NCBI GenBank assembly: GCA_052143895.1
Contig: JBKQRT010000381.1
Span: 1 to 16,611 of the forward strand
Length of the DNA stretch: 16,611 bases
Origin: Bog-756 sp052143895
Lineage (GTDB): Bacteria; Actinomycetota; Acidimicrobiia; Acidimicrobiales; RAAP-2
Direction: 5' to 3'
The notes under the pieces were generated by a model that was not told where the DNA came from, searched no databases, and saw only the letters and a list, made by a program, of their open reading frames with translations. This document shows, piece by piece, positions 13,672 to 16,611 of the stretch; the first letter of the stretch is position 1; each line of letters begins with the position of its first letter. The position numbers and the translations under genes are program-made.

Positions 13672-14051
13672 GGCGATCCTATTGGACGAGGCGGCCTCGA
13701 AGGGGAAGACCGCTCTGCGTCCTCGGCGGACAATAGGTTACTCCGACGCTCCTGTGAGCTGCCCCGGGAAACCTGGAGGTCCCGTGAAACCCGTGGCGGT
13801 TCATTCTGAACTGGGGCTCACCACGTGGCCGTCACCGTGAGGGATTCCGGGTTCGGCGGCGGCCGGTTGAGTGGACCGAAGTGGTGGCAGCGGCCGGATC
13901 AGTGCGAATCCCGCACACCTACAGGCCGTGTTCTTCGGAGTTCCCCCAGTTCAAAAGGCGGGCTTGGCCTCGGGAATATGACATTGCTCCAATGGCCCTG
14001 TTGCCAGACCTTGCCCGTCGACTGTGCGAATCCCTTCCATGTCGTGTCGAC
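13672..14051. other. Gene-free stretch with possible IS21-like debris
   Basis: 380 nt without a supported gene. It contains the promoter of the secreted protein. At about 13800-13870 the string GGGGCTCACCACGTGGCCGT and following bases recall, from memory only, the GTGGCC-rich repeats at IS21-family ends. GTGCGAATCCC occurs twice (13902-13912 and 14024-14034). GTTCA/TGAAC forms a short palindrome near 13798-13810. Confidence 0.35.
13730..13758 (-). promoter_or_regulatory. Candidate promoter of the secreted six-hairpin-type protein
   Basis: On the minus strand CTCACA (four of six matches to TTGACA), a 17-nt spacer and TATTGT form the best -35/-10 pair in the window. Predicted start is near 13723, giving a leader of about 50 nt ending with an AGGA ribosome site. 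Confidence 0.5.
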
Positions 14052-15017
14052 TCAACCGCCGGCCGCGCTGAGTTCGTCCCGCCAGGGAGCGAGGTCCAAC
14101 TTCGGGTAGCGCCGAGCGGTCTCGACGAGGAGCGACTCGCTCCAGATCGGATGTCCCGGCCCCGGGAAGCCGAACAGCGCGAGCTCGCGTGGCGTCGAAC
14201 GCTCGACGAAATGGGTCCATGCGGCACCGGTCGACCGGGACTGCTGGGTGTCGTAGCCGATCCAATCCTGCCCCGCGCGTTTGAAGGCCAGCCCCAGAGT
14301 GAAGCGGGCCCTCCTCGGTGTGCCAAATGGGGCGCCGCGGTGCCAGACGTCCGAACGGTAGGCGAGGTATGAGCCGCGTACGCCGGGTGCAGACCGCTCA
14401 GCGGCGTAGAGGTCGCGGTCCATCTGCGGCAGGATCACCGGGTACGGAGAGTCGATGGCAGCTGAGTCCCGAACCGAGACCAGCCTGGTGGGGTTCTCGT
14501 CCTGGGTGACGTCGGACAGGTAGAGGAAGCCGGTGAGGTTCCACCACGGCGGCTGGCCGACTGCCGGCAGCCACGAGTGATTGCGGTCCGTGTGCATCGG
14601 CTGCTCGTAGTTGGTCAGCCCGGCGTACTTGGCGCTGGCATGCGCCTGGTAGAGACGAAGTTCGGTCGATTCGGTGGCGCGCTCGGCGAAGTCGATCAGG
14701 GACGGATGGACGCACAGACGGTTGAGGATGCCTGATCCCTCGAAAGGGAAGGACCCCATCCACCGCTGCTGCTCACTCCGGAACCCAGGACCGTCTTCCG
14801 GCCAGTCGAAGTCCTCCTTGGGTTCCAACGGTCGACCCCTCCGGCGCGCCGTCACACCTTCGGGGTCGGCGTAGTACTCGTCGATGCTCGGGAAGAGCAC
14901 TCGGATGTCGTCGGAGGCCGCGTCGATCTCCTCCATCCCGATGAGGCCCTCCAGGAGGACCCAGCCCTCATCGCGCCAGGTGCTGACTTCGGCGTCGGTT
15001 GCAAGTCTCGAGCTCAT
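14052..15017 (-). CDS. Phytanoyl-CoA dioxygenase (PhyH) family Fe(II)/2-oxoglutarate oxygenase
   Basis: 321 aa, cytosolic. PhyH-family enzymes hydroxylate or halogenate small molecules using Fe(II), O2 and 2-oxoglutarate. The metal triad is visible as H142-T-D144 (EQPMHTDRNHSW) and H226 (SDVWHRGAPF), followed by an Arg-containing strand RRARFTLGLAFKR whose arginine (R238 likely) would hold 2-oxoglutarate. FLYLSDVTQDENPTRLV matches the strand and loop between the ligands. The start at 15017 is chosen because GAGGAG lies 4 nt upstream; an ATG at 15032 would place that site inside the gene. It stands alone, so its substrate cannot be guessed from context. Confidence 0.9.
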   Translation of the reverse strand: MSSRLATDAEVSTWRDEGWVLLEGLIGMEEIDAASDDIRVLFPSIDEYYADPEGVTARRRGRPLEPKEDFDWPEDGPGFRSEQQRWMGSFPFEGSGILNRLCVHPSLIDFAERATESTELRLYQAHASAKYAGLTNYEQPMHTDRNHSWLPAVGQPPWWNLTGFLYLSDVTQDENPTRLVSVRDSAAIDSPYPVILPQMDRDLYAAERSAPGVRGSYLAYRSDVWHRGAPFGTPRRARFTLGLAFKRAGQDWIGYDTQQSRSTGAAWTHFVERSTPRELALFGFPGPGHPIWSESLLVETARRYPKLDLAPWRDELSAAGG

Positions 15018-15405
15018 CGCACTCCTCGCCATCCTGTCATTCCATGCTCTCCCATGAACAGCCCCACCCCACGTACAGGTGAGAACTCCGCATTCCGCCG
15101 AGGGGCTCCGCGGGGTGGGCGGGGGTCGCCCTCGGCGACCCACGTTCGATGGCGGTACTCCCGCACATCAGCCCCGCGAGGTCTCACTCGCTTCACGCAA
15201 TCGTCAGGATTGTTCACCACTATCACGCTGTCCACGCCGGGAGGCCCCATCCAGGCCATTCAGCTGGGGTTTTCTCCTGGCTTCGGGCGGGCACGACAGG
15301 CTGCCCGGCCCCTGAATTCTCGCTCATCTCACGGTATGGATGTGGCGCTGGCACTCGGAAGGGCGTTGCGGGTTCATGGCATCCAGGATGGCGGGAAGGG
15401 GGAAG
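15018..15405. other. Divergent spacer between the PhyH gene and the TIG-protein gene
   Basis: 388 nt with no supported gene. It contains a perfect 8-bp hairpin GGGTCGCC/GGCGACCC (15123-15130 and 15134-15141) with loop CTC, preceded by a G-rich tract. The short open frames lack ribosome sites and recognisable protein. No clear promoter pair was identified for either gene. Confidence 0.5.
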
Positions 15406-16611
15406 ATGCTCCGAAGGTGGTCAGTCGGTCTGGTCGCTGCGGCGGTGATGGCCCTGGGGATGGCCGGAATGGGGAGCGTCGGGGTGGCCGGTGCGGCAGT
15501 ACCGATTTCGGTGCCACTGCCCGAATCGATGGCCTTTTCGGTGCTCGGGCACTCGTGTGGTGGTATCCAGGAGAGTGCCTATGCGACGGGATTCGATGCG
15601 ACGAGCGGCTATCCGGTGGGCGACGTGTACCTCCAGACCAGCTGCAGTTCGGGCGGTCGAGGGAGCCACCCCAGCACCTATTCGGCGTGGGTCGGCGTGA
15701 CGTGGGACTTCACCAGCGCCGTGGTGTCCTATGCCGCGCTCTCGACCTCTCCGACCGTCGATCCGACCTTGTCGGCATTCGACGCGTACGGCAATGAGGT
15801 CTACAACGTGTTGAATACCGCCTACTTGAACCTCGCACCCACGTTCGTCCCGGTGCCGAGAGTCACCGCACTGTCCGTGACGTCGGGACCGGCTGCCGGC
15901 GGCACGAGTGTGACGATCACCGGGACAGGGTTCACCGGCGTAACCGCGGTGGACTTCGGCGCGACAGCGACGGCGAGCTTCACGTTCAATGGCGATTCGT
16001 CGATCACGGCGGTATCGCCCGTGGCCAGCGCGGGCACGGTGGACGTGACCGTCACCACGGCCGGTGGCACGACCTCGGCGGACCTGAGCGATCAGTTCAC
16101 CTTTGTGGCCGCCCCGGTCGTTTGGGCCGTGAGCCCCGGCCTCGGCACGGTCCAAGGTGGGGCGAAAGTGACCGTCACCGGCGCGAACCTTGCAGCGGCC
16201 ACTTCCGTACAGTTCGGCGGAGTGGCGGCAGCCTTCACGGTAGACAGTGACACGTCGATTACGGCCGTGTCGCCGCCGGCGGAGGAGCCGGACACCGTCG
16301 ACGTCACTGTGACCTCGGCCGGCGGCACCGGCTCGACGAGCGTCGCAGGCCGATTCACGTATGTTCTGCTCGTTGCATGCAGCAAGTTGAGCGGGACAGA
16401 GACCGGCGCCGTGACCATCTCGAGATGCGCACCGGCATCCCCGACGAACAGGAGTGCGTCGTCGTTGAGCCTGACAAGTGGGACACTGACCTGGGCCACG
16501 AGCGGCCAGACCACGGTCGAGAGCCTGAACGGGCTCACGTCGCCCGGTCGGGGTGGGTGCGCTGCTCGCAGCACCGAGGAAGACCTTACCGGGAACGTGG
16601 TTGGTGGTACC
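15406..16611 (+). CDS. Secreted IPT/TIG-repeat protein, 3' end outside the window
   Basis: 402 residues are visible and the frame is still open at the right edge. A signal peptide (RRW, hydrophobic 8-30, cleavage near AGA-AV at 30-31) is followed by an unclassified module (about 40-148) with one Cys pair (C51, C80) and the motifs HSCGGIQESAYATGFDATSG and TYSAWVGVTWDF. Two IPT/TIG Ig-like repeats follow (about 151-234 and 237-319), each with TVDVTVT and AGGT motifs. A third region (from about 325, CSKLSGTETGAVTISRC, then LTWATSGQTT) looks like a Cys-containing extracellular domain cut by the window end. ATG 15406 is preferred because the G/A-rich GGGAAGGGGGAAG precedes it; in-frame ATGs at 15376 and 15388 would also give signal peptides. 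It is likely a cell-surface or adhesive protein. Confidence 0.82.
   Translation, partial: MLRRWSVGLVAAAVMALGMAGMGSVGVAGAAVPISVPLPESMAFSVLGHSCGGIQESAYATGFDATSGYPVGDVYLQTSCSSGGRGSHPSTYSAWVGVTWDFTSAVVSYAALSTSPTVDPTLSAFDAYGNEVYNVLNTAYLNLAPTFVPVPRVTALSVTSGPAAGGTSVTITGTGFTGVTAVDFGATATASFTFNGDSSITAVSPVASAGTVDVTVTTAGGTTSADLSDQFTFVAAPVVWAVSPGLGTVQGGAKVTVTGANLAAATSVQFGGVAAAFTVDSDTSITAVSPPAEEPDTVDVTVTSAGGTGSTSVAGRFTYVLLVACSKLSGTETGAVTISRCAPASPTNRSASSLSLTSGTLTWATSGQTTVESLNGLTSPGRGGCAARSTEEDLTGNVVGGT

Noticed and set aside
15014..15259. Minus-strand 81-codon frame upstream of the PhyH gene
   Set aside because: It overlaps the PhyH start, lacks a ribosome site and shows no protein-like pattern.
1..16611. 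CRISPR array, rRNA genes or toxin-antitoxin pair
   Set aside because: No regularly spaced repeats, no rRNA-like sequence and no recognisable toxin or antitoxin pair were seen.

Overview
This window is high-GC DNA with the habits of an actinobacterial genome, most likely a deep-branching one such as Acidimicrobiia. That placement is inferred from gene content, TANNNT -10 elements set 6 nt before start codons, and secreted IPT/TIG proteins; there is no rRNA to confirm it. The layout is mostly a mosaic of single genes and short operons, bracketed by two tRNAs.

Region 1 (1-4950): tRNA-Pro(CGG); a 400-nt gene-free stretch with a paired TetR-style operator; a trehalose glycosyltransferring synthase (treT); a membrane-anchored L,D-transpeptidase with Ig-like and peptidoglycan-binding modules; an AKR6/Kv-beta-like aldo-keto reductase; and, converging on it, a small four-helix membrane protein.

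Region 2 (4950-8630): the phosphate core. Polyphosphate kinase ppk1 (minus) and inorganic pyrophosphatase ppa (plus) diverge from a 158-bp spacer. ppk1 ends in a strong hairpin pair. ppa runs tail to tail, with 4 nt of overlap, into a two-gene minus operon: a cysteine-free carboxymuconolactone-decarboxylase-like protein and a small SHOCT-tail protein.

Region 3 (8630-11000): an ArdC-like ssDNA-binding/ImmA-IrrE-type metallopeptidase, several perfect hairpins, tRNA-Ala(TGC), a dead IS3-family orfA fragment with an internal amber stop, and a secreted or membrane-anchored Thr-linker protein whose stop codon abuts that fragment. ArdC-like genes, a tRNA and IS debris together suggest a decayed mobile-element site.

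Region 4 (11000-16611): accessory-looking DNA. It holds a frameshifted NTF2/SnoaL-like gene, a lower-GC secreted protein of probable six-hairpin (alpha/alpha-barrel) type, possible IS21-like debris, a phytanoyl-CoA-dioxygenase-family Fe(II)/2-oxoglutarate enzyme, and a secreted multi-domain IPT/TIG protein that runs off the right edge.

No CRISPR array, complete mobile element, rRNA or clear multi-gene novel system was found. The most interesting leads are the orphan operator pair, the ArdC/IrrE locus, the broken NTF2 gene, the six-hairpin protein with two Cys-Cys pairs, and the unclassified N-terminal module of the TIG protein.
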